Positions 52,104 through 61,155 of a stretch of 64,000 nucleotides of DNA are shown in pieces. Source of the DNA: Natrialba asiatica DSM 12278. Its GTDB lineage: Archaea > Halobacteriota > Halobacteria > Halobacteriales > Natrialbaceae. Below the pieces are notes generated by a model, which had not been told where the DNA came from, made no database searches, and saw nothing but the letters and a program-made list of their open reading frames with translations. Position 1 is the first letter of the stretch, and the number at the start of each line of letters is the position of its first letter. Location of the stretch: contig NZ_AOIO01000017.1 in the NCBI RefSeq assembly GCF_000337555.1, positions 82,529 through 146,528 on the forward strand, written 5' to 3'. A program made the translations under genes and the position numbers.

Positions 52104-52499
52104 ATGTCGAAACAGGCGACGACGATCTCCGAAGAAGGCTACAGCGCGACGAACGAGGTCCGCGAGTTCGAGACGACGATCGATTCGAACGGCGAGGAGG
52201 CTCCCGATACGCTCGAATCGCTGCTCGCGGCCTACGGGTCCTGTTACGTCCCCGCACTGCGAGTCGGCGGCCAACAGCGCGGGGCCGAGGACCTCGGACG
52301 GATCGAGATCGATTCGGAGGGCGAACTCAACGACGACGACAAACTCGAATCGATCACGTTCGATATTCGCGTCGAGGCCGAGGTCGACGACGAGACGGGC
52401 GAGGAGATCATCGAGCGCGCGTTCGAACTCTGCAAGGTCCACGACGCCCTGAAAGAGAGCCTGCACGCGGACGCGAGCATCGAGGGCGACGCGTTCTGA
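52104..52499 (+). CDS. OsmC/Ohr-family peroxide-detoxifying protein
   Basis: 131 residues from the ATG at 52104. Two conserved Cys lie in the expected places: LLAAYGSCYVPALRV and FELCKVHDALKESL. OsmC/Ohr proteins reduce organic hydroperoxides through this Cys pair and a dihydrolipoyl partner. Length is close to the family norm. Upstream frame extensions (to 51831) are antisense-type and rejected. Confidence 0.88.
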   Translation: MSKQATTISEEGYSATNEVREFETTIDSNGEEAPDTLESLLAAYGSCYVPALRVGGQQRGAEDLGRIEIDSEGELNDDDKLESITFDIRVEAEVDDETGEEIIERAFELCKVHDALKESLHADASIEGDAF

Positions 52500-52654
52500 G
52501 CGGGTCGACTGTGGTTGTGAGTTGCGGGCTGCCCCTGTCGGTTGCGGTCTCAGGCGGTGGTCACTGATCGCCCGTCGTTCGCTCGTTGCTCGTTGCTCGT
52601 CGCACACCGGTCCGAACTCCCGCTTCGATCACAGCGCACTGACGCCAAACGAGA

Positions 52655-53812
52655 ATGTCATCACTTCGCACTGGGCGGCCCGCAAAACGCGTCTTGGTAG
52701 TGATCGCCGTCGTCGGACTGGTCACCCTCGCGGGCTGTGGCGGTGGCTTCGGTCTCGGCGACACCGACCAGGAGCAAGACGACGGCGAGCGCGACTCCGA
52801 GGCCGCCCCGACGGCCGTCGACGGTGAACTCGAGATCCATCACATCGACGTCGGGCAGGGGGATTCGACGCTGCTCGTCACCCCCGAAAACGAGACCGTG
52901 CTGATCGATACGGGCGACTGGCCGGCGGACGGACGGGAGATCATCGACTACCTCGACGCCCGCGGAATCGACCGTATCGACCACCTCGTCGCGACGCACG
53001 CCCACGCCGACCACATCGGCGGGCACGCGGGCGTCATCGAGCACCTCGAGGAAAACGGCGACGGCGTCGGTGCGGCCTACGACTCCGGGGTCGCACACAC
53101 GAGCGCGACGTACGACAACTACCTCGACGCGATCGAGGAACACGATGTCGACCTGTTCGAAGTCGTCGAGGGGGATACGCTCCCGCTCGAAAGCGAGGCG
53201 ACCGAGATAACCGTGTTGAACCCGCCGGCGGACCACTCCGGCGACGAAATCGATCCGAACGGCGTCGTCCTCACTGTCGAGTTCGGTGAGTTCAGCTATC
53301 TGACGACCGGCGATATCGGGGCGGAGACGGAAGCGCGGCTGGTCGACGCACACGGTGACGCCCTCGATGTCGCCGTCTACCAGGCGGGTCATCACGGGTC
53401 GTCGACCTCCTCGACCGATCCGTTCCTCGACGCCGTCGCCCCCGAAACGGCGATCATCTCGAGCGCGCTCGACTCGCAGTACGGGCATCCGCACGACGAG
53501 GTACTCGAGGCCTTCGCCGAGCGCGATATCGAGACCTACTGGACGGGCGTCCACGGGGCCGTCGTGTTCCGGACCGACGGCGAGCAGGAGTCTGTTACGC
53601 CGGAGACAGAGGTCTCAACCGATCCGTCGGTGTTGCTCGACCGGAAACACGAGACGAACGAGCAGGCGGCCCTCGAACGACGGTCCGGTGCGGCTTCGAC
53701 GCGAGTGCAGTCCGTCGCGACGGGACCCGGGGCGGTCGAATCGACCGCGGACGGGTCCCGGACGACACCGCCGATTGATACGCTCTCGGTTCCTACGTCA
53801 CAACACCCATGA
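52655..53812 (+). CDS. Secreted lipoprotein with ComEC-like metallo-beta-lactamase domain
   Basis: 385 residues. The signal peptide ends in a lipobox (LVTLAGC, Cys at about 28), so the protein is anchored outside. The hydrolase domain (about 60-310) follows the ComEC/Rec2 extracellular domain pattern: HHIDVGQGDSTLLVTPENETVLIDTG, THAHADHIGGH, YLTTGDIGAETEARL, and YQAGHHGSSTSSTDPFL. It should cleave nucleic acids or phosphodiesters outside the cell, possibly for nutrient or DNA uptake. The C-terminal ~70 residues are low-complexity. Overlaps the DUF3006 gene by 4 nt. Confidence 0.9.
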   Translation: MSSLRTGRPAKRVLVVIAVVGLVTLAGCGGGFGLGDTDQEQDDGERDSEAAPTAVDGELEIHHIDVGQGDSTLLVTPENETVLIDTGDWPADGREIIDYLDARGIDRIDHLVATHAHADHIGGHAGVIEHLEENGDGVGAAYDSGVAHTSATYDNYLDAIEEHDVDLFEVVEGDTLPLESEATEITVLNPPADHSGDEIDPNGVVLTVEFGEFSYLTTGDIGAETEARLVDAHGDALDVAVYQAGHHGSSTSSTDPFLDAVAPETAIISSALDSQYGHPHDEVLEAFAERDIETYWTGVHGAVVFRTDGEQESVTPETEVSTDPSVLLDRKHETNEQAALERRSGAASTRVQSVATGPGAVESTADGSRTTPPIDTLSVPTSQHP

Positions 53813-54117
53813 GTTCCCGAGCGACCTACACCGCCGTCCTCGACCGTGTCGTCGACGGCGAAACGGCCGTCTTGCTGCTCGAAGACGGCGGCGACCCCGT
53901 CGCCGAAGTCACGCTCCCCCTCGACCGGGTACCGGCGGCCGGACAGCACGACGGTGCGGTTTTCGAGGTGACCGTCGACGAGACGACCGGCGGCGAAACG
54001 ACCGACGAGGTGAACTCGGTACTCGACCTCGAGTACCGCGAGGACGAGGAGAACGCGCGACGCGAGCAAACGCAGGATCGGTTCGACCGGCTGTCGGAGC
54101 GCCTTTCGGAGGAGTAG
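53809..54117 (+). CDS. DUF3006-family protein
   Basis: 102 residues. The strand-rich N-half YTAVLDRVVDGETAVLLLEDGGDPVAEVTLPLDRVP matches DUF3006, small proteins usually encoded beside ComEC-like hydrolases; here the ATGA overlap couples the two. The rest is an acidic helix (REDEENARREQTQDRFDRLSERLSEE). No signal peptide. It may regulate or assist the neighbouring hydrolase; this is inferred from context. Confidence 0.82.
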   Translation: MSSRATYTAVLDRVVDGETAVLLLEDGGDPVAEVTLPLDRVPAAGQHDGAVFEVTVDETTGGETTDEVNSVLDLEYREDEENARREQTQDRFDRLSERLSEE

Positions 54118-54208
54118 CTGCGTGCAGATGGGCGGACGCTGAATCGACGATAGTATCAAAGCCGACGCTCTACGGGACGCGGACATCGGTTACAGCCATC
54201 GAAAAGCC

Positions 54209-54249
54209 GGGTAGGGGTAGAGTGGGTGTGGTGGGTGGTGGGTGCCGGG
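54209..54249 (+). other. G-quadruplex-forming tract in a 334-nt gap
   Basis: Six runs of three or four G with loops of 2-6 nt within 41 nt (GGGTAGGGG ... GGGTGGTGGG ... CCGGG). The surrounding gap (54118-54451) has no gene. The motif could fold in single-stranded DNA or in a transcript; it lies 200 nt upstream of the carbonic-anhydrase-like gene. Confidence 0.55.
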
Positions 54250-54451
54250 TATGCGGGAGTCGTGAATCCACTTGGCCCGTAACGGGAGGGCAGGGATCTC
54301 ACAGCAGCGGTGCACTGGCAGTGGGGGGCCAGTTCGCCCGCTGTATCTCATACATCGCGTGCCGTCATCTTAGCCGTGATGCCAAACCACATTGGACCGA
54401 ATACAGTCACCAAGACACACATTCAAGACCGTTCGCGAGACACCCCCGCAC

Positions 54452-54952
54452 ATGTTACGCTCGTTCAACGGGACGGCCCCGCGCGTTGCTGACTCGGCCT
54501 ACGTCGATGACACCGCGGTCGTCATCGGCGATGTCGTCATCGAAGCCGACGCGAGCATCTGGCCGAACACCACGCTTCGAGGCGATCACGGCACGATCGT
54601 CGTCGGCGAACGCGCAAACGTTCAGGATAACGCCGTCCTTCACGAGGAGGCTGAACTCGAACCCGCCGCCACGGTCGGCCACAGCGCGATCGTCCACGAC
54701 GCCACCGTCGCCGAGGGCGCACTGATCGGCATGAACGCGGTCGTTCTCGACGGCGCACACGTCGGCGAGGGAGCCGTCGTCGCCGCCGGCAGCGTCGTCA
54801 CCGAAGGAACCGAGATCCCGCCGGCCACGCTCGTCGCCGGGACGCCCGCCGAACAGAAGGGCGAGGTCGACGATCCTGAACTCGCGGCCACGGCGGACCA
54901 CTACGTGACGCTCGCGACGCAGTACGCCGACACCGCCGAGCGGATCGATTGA
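54452..54952 (+). CDS. Gamma-carbonic-anhydrase-like hexapeptide-repeat protein
   Basis: 166 residues from the ATG at 54452. The left-handed beta-helix is shown by hexapeptide turns (VVIGDVVIEADASIWPN, TIVVGERANVQDNAVLH, GALIGMNAVVLDGAHVGEGAVVAAGSVV). Zinc-ligand His residues appear in LRGDHGTIV (as in the RGD region), NAVLHEEA and TVGHSAIVHD. CO2 hydration is possible but many family members have other roles. A trimer is expected. Confidence 0.88.
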   Translation: MLRSFNGTAPRVADSAYVDDTAVVIGDVVIEADASIWPNTTLRGDHGTIVVGERANVQDNAVLHEEAELEPAATVGHSAIVHDATVAEGALIGMNAVVLDGAHVGEGAVVAAGSVVTEGTEIPPATLVAGTPAEQKGEVDDPELAATADHYVTLATQYADTAERID

Positions 54953-55007
54953 ACTGCCTCAAAATCGGAGGGAAACGCTGATACAACTACCGTCCGAATC
55001 CTCGCGC

Positions 55008-55499
55008 ATGAGCAACACGTCCTGGACCGATCGCATCGTCGGCGAGCGAATGACCGTCGATCAGGAGTTCTCCTCGCAGATCGCGAGTTCGCGATTCTCG
55101 AATCAGCAGTGGAGTCTGATCATGACCGCGACGGAGTTCGAGATCGAACACCCCGACGACCCCGACCGGGCGCAGCTCGTCGCAGATACGGACAAGCTCG
55201 AACAGATCATTCCCGAACTCGACAACGTCCAGTCGGGGATGGGGGCGATGGCTGGGGTGGGCGGCTCCGGTAGCGGCGGTAGCGGCGGTTCGGGTTCCGG
55301 TGGACTCGTCGACTCGATCAAGGGCGCACTCGGGATGGGCGGCGGCGCGGACGATCACGCCGAGAAACGCGAGGCGGCCGAACGGCTGACCCAGGCCTAC
55401 GCCGACGAATTGCAGTCTCACCTCGAATCGAAGGGACGCTGGGAGTCCGTTCGCGAGGCTGCTGTCGTGACGAGCGAGGGCGATACCGGAAGCGAATAG
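55008..55499 (+). CDS. DUF5799-family haloarchaeal protein
   Basis: 163 residues. The N-terminal core (SWTDRIVGERMTVDQEFSSQIASSRFSNQQWSLIMTATEFEI) is followed by an acidic helix, a Gly/Ser/Met flexible linker (about residues 77-112) and a C-terminal helical part with YADELQSHLESKGRWESVREAA. The wording fits the haloarchaea-specific DUF5799 family, of unknown role. No signal or membrane segment. 55 nt from the preceding gene on the same strand. Confidence 0.78.
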   Translation: MSNTSWTDRIVGERMTVDQEFSSQIASSRFSNQQWSLIMTATEFEIEHPDDPDRAQLVADTDKLEQIIPELDNVQSGMGAMAGVGGSGSGGSGGSGSGGLVDSIKGALGMGGGADDHAEKREAAERLTQAYADELQSHLESKGRWESVREAAVVTSEGDTGSE

Positions 55500-55623
55500 C
55501 TAACGACCCTCGCTGCTCTCTCAGTCGTTTGTATCGTCCTGTCGTCGTTCAACCATCTGTCCGGACGTGCATCGCACGCCGATGCCGTCGCGCCCGAACG
55601 CGCAGACGGACATACGGACTGCT

Positions 55624-55691
55624 GTCAGTCAGTTCCGGCGCAACCGCAGAACGGCTGCGCGTGCGCCGGGAAATCGGTCCAGCGGGCCGTC
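55624..55691 (-). repeat. Post-stop repeat, copy 3 (after the 47-residue protein)
   Basis: On the minus strand it begins directly behind the TGA at 55692: 13 nt, core ACCGATTTCCCGG, then a two-tier hairpin (outer CCGGCGCA/TGCGCCGG, inner CGCAG/CTGCG), then GGAACTGACTGAC. This is the best-structured of the three copies. Confidence 0.7.
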
Positions 55692-55835
55692 TCAGTCGCC
55701 CGCGTGGAACAGCGTATACTCGCTCGTCTCGTAGATGTTGATGAGTTCCATGATCAACTCGTCGTTCGACTCGCCCTCGATGCGCAGTCCGTCCAGCCGT
55801 TCGATCGTTTTCTCGTCGAGTTCAACTTGTGGCAC
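55692..55835 (-). CDS. 47-residue DUF7557-like (ribbon-helix-helix-like) protein
   Basis: GTG start at 55835. PQVELDEKTIERLDGLRIEGESNDELIMELINIYETSE has the strand-helix-helix pattern of CopG/RHH micro-proteins and closely follows haloarchaeal DUF7557 antitoxin-like proteins. The longer frame upstream (to 56240) is antisense to the next gene and rejected. No toxin is adjacent. It is divergent from the gene at 55947. Confidence 0.7.
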   Translation of the reverse strand: MPQVELDEKTIERLDGLRIEGESNDELIMELINIYETSEYTLFHAGD

Positions 55836-55946
55836 GTGTCCACACACGACATCAGCGGGCAAAAACATCGCGGGCTGCCGGATGCGCTCTCGGCAAACGC
55901 ACCAGAATCCCACAGCACCTTTACGGTCGCTCCTCGACGTAGGAGT

Positions 55947-56243
55947 ATGGCAGATACAACCGATGTCGAGACGACGACCATCTCGATCAGCGCCGGCGAC
56001 GACACCGCAGACGAAGTCACAGTCCCTACCGGACTCCTCGATCTCGTCGCGGAGGGCGACCAGACCGCAGCCGAAACGGTCGGCGACGTGACGCTGCTCT
56101 CGTTCGCCAGCCGCGCCCACCACATCGTCCACCACGGCGAGGAAACCGATCCCGAACTCGACGCCCAGGAAGAGCGCATCATGGAACTCTTCGAGGAGCG
56201 CTTCGGCGTGACCTTCGGCGAGGCGACCGGCCACCAGCACTGA
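55947..56243 (+). CDS. Small acidic haloarchaeal protein (DUF7545-like)
   Basis: 98 residues, with a Shine-Dalgarno-like AGGAG directly before the ATG. Soluble; strands in the first half (TTTISISAGDDTADEVTVPTGLLDLV), then a helical second half with ASRAHHIVHHGEETDPELDAQEERIMELFEERFGV. The paired His motif (HHIVHH) could bind metal. Probably the DUF7545 family; the function is unknown. Confidence 0.7.
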   Translation: MADTTDVETTTISISAGDDTADEVTVPTGLLDLVAEGDQTAAETVGDVTLLSFASRAHHIVHHGEETDPELDAQEERIMELFEERFGVTFGEATGHQH

Positions 56244-56305
56244 CTCGGCGCGGTTTTTCGTCGCTTCTCGAAACGGCGCGAGTCACCGGTATCGCTCGCC
56301 GTCGA

Positions 56306-59300
56306 CTACGCCCCTATTGATAGTTCGTTTGGGAGGGCACCGTCTGCATCCTGCTGGGTGGCGGGACTATCGTTCGATTCGGGGCCGGTCGTAGTCGACT
56401 CGTCCGTCTCGCCGTTCTCTGACGGGACGTCGCCGGGTTGCGCTTCGACGGACTCCCCTTCGGTCTCGTCCGCGGCGTCCTCAGTCGCCGGGCCGTCTTG
56501 CTCGTCTTGCTCGTCCTGCTCATCCGGCGACTCATCGGCGGGCGACCCACCACCGTCGGTCTCCGGTGGCGTCTCCTCGGTCGGCTCGTCGGCTGGCGTT
56601 TCGTCGGGCGGAGCCGCGATTCCATCGATCGTCACCGACGCCTGTTCGTCCGCCGTCGCGACGGTGTGCGTCGATTCGCCCTCCGGAACCGTCGACGAGA
56701 ACGTCAGCACCGTCGTTTCACCGGGCTCGAGTTCAGTGTCGGCTTCGGCGATCGGCGTCCCGTCGACGCTGTAGGTAACCGGCTGGCTACCCGGTTGATC
56801 ACCCGTGTTCGTGATCGTCGCGGCGACGGTCACGTCCTGCCCGGCGACGAAGGACGACGATGCCGAGAGATCGTCGATACTGAACTCGGCGGGATCGGCC
56901 GACTCCGAGACAGTGACGGACGTCTCGGCGGTTTCGTTCTCGGTTGCGACCGTCGCCGTATACTCGCCGGGCTCGAGTTCACTCGTCTCCGCACTCAGCG
57001 AGACCGCTTCGGTGGCGGCAGGATCGAGTGCGACGGTCGTCGAATCGACGACCGTGCCGTCGAGTGCGAGTTCCACGTCCTGCTCGCCGGCTTCGCCGCC
57101 GACGTTCTCGACGAGCGCCTCGATCTCGAGTGGATCGCCTTGCTCGACCGGCGAGTTCGTCCCGTCGATTTCGACGGCGAACGCGGCGGGGTCGGTGGTC
57201 TCCCCGAGGATCTCCCCCGCCGTCGGCGTCTCGGCGATCAGCGGCTCCTCGTACCCGAAGTGAGCGAGGTCGAACTGCCAACCCAGCCGTTCGTCCTCGG
57301 CCGCGGGCGTCCACTCGACGGTGAACTCGTCCTCGCCGGGCTCGAGCGCGTCGACCGGTTCCTCGTCGGTCGTCCCGTCGACGAACTCGCTGATTCCCGG
57401 CAGCGCGACGTCGTTCGGATTCTCGGAACCGAACGTCACGTCGATGACGGGCGAATCCGGATCGTCGTCGCTGACGGTCGTCTCCTCGACGGCGATTGCG
57501 GGCTCCGCCGGCCGAACCTCCTCGTTGCACGCCTGCGCCTGCGGATTCGGATGGTCGATGCCGGCGAACGGAATCGCCTCCGGCGAGCTGATTCCGGAGA
57601 TGTACGTCCCGAAGGTGCCGTACTCGGGCACGCCGACGGTGATGGTCTCGCCATCGAACTCGTCTTCCGCGCCGACCTCGAAGACGATCGTTCCCGTGAA
57701 CGGTGCCTCGGTATCCTCGCCGATCCTGACGAAGTCCTCGATGATCGTGTTCCCGAACCCGCCGGCGGCGTAAAAGCCCGTGCTCGCGGCGATCCGATCG
57801 CCCTCCTCGAACGTCCCCGTCACCTCGGCCCGCGTGCAGTTTGCGAACTCGACCTGGAACGACTCGTCGACCGTGTACTCGAGCAGTTCCGTTTCCAGCG
57901 TCCGATTCTCCTCGACGGCGACGAGTGATACCTCGAGCAGCGAACTCGATTCGAGCGGCGTCTCGAGGTCGATCGTTTCGTTCTCGATCGCCTCGCCGGC
58001 GTCGAACGGGTCCGTCTCAGCGAGTTGCGTCCCGTTCTCGTCGGCGACCGTCAGCGCGTAGTCGACCGACGCGTTGGCCGCCTCGATCGTCAGCGACTCG
58101 CCGTCCCCGGTCTGGTCGCCGACGGACAGGACGGCGTCGGGATCGATCGGATCGTCGATCGTGAACTCGATCGTCTCGTTCGCGAGCGCCTCGTCGTCGT
58201 CCGCCGCTCGAACAGAGACTGCGATGGGGCCGTCCGCCGCGACCGGCGGCTCGAGTTCGAGTTCGAACGCCGAGACGGCGTCGCCCGCATCGATGATGTC
58301 GCTGTCGACGCGCTCGCCGTTGTAGGTGGCGCTCACGAAGTAGTCGACGGAGGCGTTCGCGTCGTCGACGAGCAGCGTCTCGCCGTCGCCGGTTTGGTCG
58401 CTCACAGAGAGGGAGGCCTCGCGCTCGTCGGGGGTCTCGGCCTCGTCGACGGTGACGAACGCCGTATCGAGTACCGGCGCACCGCCCTCGCTGACGTACG
58501 GCTCGTCGTCGCCGCCGGCTCGCTCGACGTAGCGGAACGTCTCGTCGTCGGTCGTATCGTGGTGGACGGCCGCGGTGAGCGCCCGATCGGCGTCGAGCGG
58601 CTCCTCGAGTTCGATTGCTACGTTTTCGTGGTCGCCGGGCTCGAGATATGATGAGACGCCGATCACGTCGTCGGGATCGAGGGTCGCGGTCGTCTCGTCG
58701 TAGATCGCGACGAAACCGCCCTCCGAGAGGGACACCGAGTCGATTTCGACGGTCTCGCCGGACGTGTTCTGGTTCGAGAACGAGATCGCGGCCGTGCCCT
58801 CGAGTTCGTCGATCTCTTCGATACGCTGGGTAACCTCGATTTCGACGTACTGGACGAGCCGAGTCTCGTCGTCGATCCCTTGCTGGACGGCGTAGCTCGT
58901 CGTCTCGGCTGCGGTCTCGGCGGTCAGCGTCTGGAGCTGCGCGAGGGAGAGCCGTTGGGACTGGAACTGGATCGCCCGTGCCGTCTCCTGACTCGCGCTC
59001 GCGGCTGCCACCTGTAGCTGGGTGACGGTCGCCTCCTGGTACTGGGTCAGTGCGCCCTGCGCACTCCCCGCGGCGAGGCGCTGGACCTGCGTAACGGTGA
59101 CGACCTGCGTCTGAATCACGGCCCCCTCGCCGGCACCGCGGGCGACGGCCTGAATTTGCTCGATGTCGACGACCTGGTACTGGACCGCCGACTCCACCGC
59201 CCCCTTCGATGCACCCGTCGCCGCGGCTTGGATCTGCGTGATCGACACCTCCTGGTGCTGGACGAGCACGCCCTGCACACCGCCGTCAGCCGCCGCCTGA

Positions 59301-60496
59301 ATCTGCTCGACGGTGGCTTCCTGGGACTGGGTAATCGCCCCGGTCGCCGCACCGCGTGTCGCCTCCTCGATCTTCGCCGTCGACAGGCGCTGGACCTGCT
59401 CGACGCGGATCGACTGCACCTGCTTGATCGCACCCGCACCTGCGCCCCGCGCTGCGGATTGGGTCTGCTCGACCGTTACCGATTGTCTCTGAACGAGCGC
59501 GCCCGCGGCCGCCCCCTTCGCCGCCGTCTGAATCTCCTTGATCGTCACCTGCTGGCGCTGTTCGGCCGCGACCCGCTGGTCCTGCTCGAGCGCCGTGTCC
59601 GTGCTCCCCTCGAGCGTCCCCGCCGCAGCACCCGCCGCTGCGCGCTGAACGTGCTCGACCGGTATCGCCTGGCGCTGTTCGGCGGTGAGTTGCTGGTACT
59701 GTGCCAGCGCTCCATAAGCAGCCCCCTGCGCCGCCTCCTGAACCATCGGCTGGTCGTCCACCTCGTGCTCGCCGGCCGAACTCGCGGCACCCGCCGCCGC
59801 TCCGTACGCTGTGACCTGGAGCTGCTCGACCGTCACGCGCTGTCCCTGGGCAATTGCTCCATGTGTCGCGCCCCAGGCCGCACTCTGCAACTGACTCGCA
59901 GTCGCCGTCCGGTGCTGTGCGAGCGCGCCGTCCGTCGCCCCGGCGATGGCGGCCTGAATCTGCGTCGTGTTCACTCGCTGTTCCTGAACGAGCGTCCCGT
60001 GTACTGCACCCGTCGTCGCCGCCTGTACCTGCTGCACGTCAGCTTCCTGGTGCCGTGTAGCGGTCGCGTTGGCAGCATCCATCGCAGCCGCGCGCTGTTC
60101 CTGTGTCACTTCGATACCCTGAGCCTGAACGAGTTCAACGCCGCGATCGACCCCCTCCTCGACGGCGGGTTCGCGCTCCTGGGTGAGGAGAGCCCGCTCT
60201 GGACGGGTGAGAGCCACCGCAGCGTTGACGCCACCGCCGGGATCTACCGCCGGCGAATCGAGCGCCGCGAGCGGTGCAGACAACGGTTCCGCTCCGCTTC
60301 CGTCGCCAGCAACGCCGGACGTCGAAGCGGAGGGCGAGGAGGCGGGCGCATCGCTGAACGCGGCATTCGACTCGTCGCTCTCGACGACGGGACGGTCGGT
60401 TCCGAGTAGTGCAACTGCGGCCGAACTCGTGACGAGCAGACCCGCGACGGCGATGACTGTGACCGTGATTGTGACTCGCGTGCTCACCCGCATCAT
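56306..60496 (-). CDS. Giant secreted surface protein: Gln-rich 23-residue repeats plus beta/CARDB domains
   Basis: 1,396 residues. Signal peptide at 1-33 (a second ATG at 60493 is equally possible). Residues about 105-560 hold about 15 units of 23 residues, consensus like xVTVEQIQAAAxGAxxGALxQxQ, with small inserts in units 5, 7, 10 and 12. Then come two related beta segments (LSVSDQTGDGETL and LSVGDQTGDGESL, about 730-910), a Cys-containing domain (ANCTRAEVTGTFEEGD), and two CARDB-like adhesion domains (about 1125-1310). The C-terminal ~85 residues are Glu/Asp/Pro-rich and look disordered. Many N-x-S/T sequons suit surface glycosylation. Probably a cell-surface adhesin or fibre; no C-terminal anchor motif is visible. 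Confidence 0.85.
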   Translation of the reverse strand: MMRVSTRVTITVTVIAVAGLLVTSSAAVALLGTDRPVVESDESNAAFSDAPASSPSASTSGVAGDGSGAEPLSAPLAALDSPAVDPGGGVNAAVALTRPERALLTQEREPAVEEGVDRGVELVQAQGIEVTQEQRAAAMDAANATATRHQEADVQQVQAATTGAVHGTLVQEQRVNTTQIQAAIAGATDGALAQHRTATASQLQSAAWGATHGAIAQGQRVTVEQLQVTAYGAAAGAASSAGEHEVDDQPMVQEAAQGAAYGALAQYQQLTAEQRQAIPVEHVQRAAAGAAAGTLEGSTDTALEQDQRVAAEQRQQVTIKEIQTAAKGAAAGALVQRQSVTVEQTQSAARGAGAGAIKQVQSIRVEQVQRLSTAKIEEATRGAATGAITQSQEATVEQIQAAADGGVQGVLVQHQEVSITQIQAAATGASKGAVESAVQYQVVDIEQIQAVARGAGEGAVIQTQVVTVTQVQRLAAGSAQGALTQYQEATVTQLQVAAASASQETARAIQFQSQRLSLAQLQTLTAETAAETTSYAVQQGIDDETRLVQYVEIEVTQRIEEIDELEGTAAISFSNQNTSGETVEIDSVSLSEGGFVAIYDETTATLDPDDVIGVSSYLEPGDHENVAIELEEPLDADRALTAAVHHDTTDDETFRYVERAGGDDEPYVSEGGAPVLDTAFVTVDEAETPDEREASLSVSDQTGDGETLLVDDANASVDYFVSATYNGERVDSDIIDAGDAVSAFELELEPPVAADGPIAVSVRAADDDEALANETIEFTIDDPIDPDAVLSVGDQTGDGESLTIEAANASVDYALTVADENGTQLAETDPFDAGEAIENETIDLETPLESSSLLEVSLVAVEENRTLETELLEYTVDESFQVEFANCTRAEVTGTFEEGDRIAASTGFYAAGGFGNTIIEDFVRIGEDTEAPFTGTIVFEVGAEDEFDGETITVGVPEYGTFGTYISGISSPEAIPFAGIDHPNPQAQACNEEVRPAEPAIAVEETTVSDDDPDSPVIDVTFGSENPNDVALPGISEFVDGTTDEEPVDALEPGEDEFTVEWTPAAEDERLGWQFDLAHFGYEEPLIAETPTAGEILGETTDPAAFAVEIDGTNSPVEQGDPLEIEALVENVGGEAGEQDVELALDGTVVDSTTVALDPAATEAVSLSAETSELEPGEYTATVATENETAETSVTVSESADPAEFSIDDLSASSSFVAGQDVTVAATITNTGDQPGSQPVTYSVDGTPIAEADTELEPGETTVLTFSSTVPEGESTHTVATADEQASVTIDGIAAPPDETPADEPTEETPPETDGGGSPADESPDEQDEQDEQDGPATEDAADETEGESVEAQPGDVPSENGETDESTTTGPESNDSPATQQDADGALPNELSIGA

Positions 60497-61110
60497 CGCC
60501 GACCACCGCGATGCTGTTCGCCATTCCTGTCCTCTCGCCCGTCACACCGACTCCGGATCCGCTGCATCCCCGAGTTCCGCATCGATGGCCTGCTTGCATC
60601 GGCAGACAGTGGCACTGACAGCGTCAGTGGCCCTGAGAGCAATACGGTACCGAACTCGTGTCCGCACCCGCCACCCCATCGTGGCCACCGCGAATAACCG
60701 TCCCTCGAACTCGATCGCCGACAGGGGACGCCCCGTCGCGCGCTTCGAGCGTCGTACTGGCGTCGCCGTCTCGCTACGCGATTCCCCCCGATCTGCTGGT
60801 GTATGGTGCCAACCCACATCGTTTTCCACCACCCGACCGAATCCGCGCATAAGCCCGCCGGTCGTTTCAGCGGCCGCACTGACACAATCGCTTGTTACGC
60901 CGTGACAAGGGGAAAGGAAGGGGCGACTCGGCGGCGGACAACGCGAGTTCAGCGGCGGCTGATAATACTGACAAGTTACGTGGACGGTCACGAACTTCGA
61001 CAGGAAGCGACCGCTTTCGGGACCACGCTGTCTCGTAGCAGGCGAGAGCGAGACTGTGAACGAGTGTGAATCGACTTCCGCTCCCAGAATCATCGCGGCC
61101 GGTACCCACC
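60497..61110. other. Gap upstream of the giant protein, no confident gene
   Basis: Between divergent genes. Frames spanning this stretch are Arg/Ser-rich. One short minus-strand frame (60542-60679, ATG start, 45 codons, ending CRCKQAIDAELGDAADPESV) has fair coding character and could be a micro-protein. It must hold promoters for the giant surface protein and the biotin operon. Confidence 0.35.
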
Positions 61111-61142
61111 TCGGAAACCGAAGTTTTGATCACGGTTTACGA
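61111..61142. promoter_or_regulatory. Candidate BirA (biotin repressor) operator
   Basis: Half-sites TCGGAAACC (61111-61119) and GGTTTACGA (61134-61142) are inverted copies matching at 8 of 9 positions with a 14-nt spacer. AACC...GGTT half-sites about 14-16 nt apart are the known layout of BirA operators in bacteria and archaea. It lies 13 nt upstream of bioY and would cover the start of transcription. Confidence 0.65.
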
Positions 61143-61155
61143 ACGAGGCGGTGGC

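Noticed and set aside
60542..61093. 183-codon minus-strand frame upstream of the giant surface protein
   Set aside because: Most of it is Ser/Pro/Arg-rich and crosses the start of another transcription unit; only the last 45 codons look possibly coding and are mentioned with the gap.
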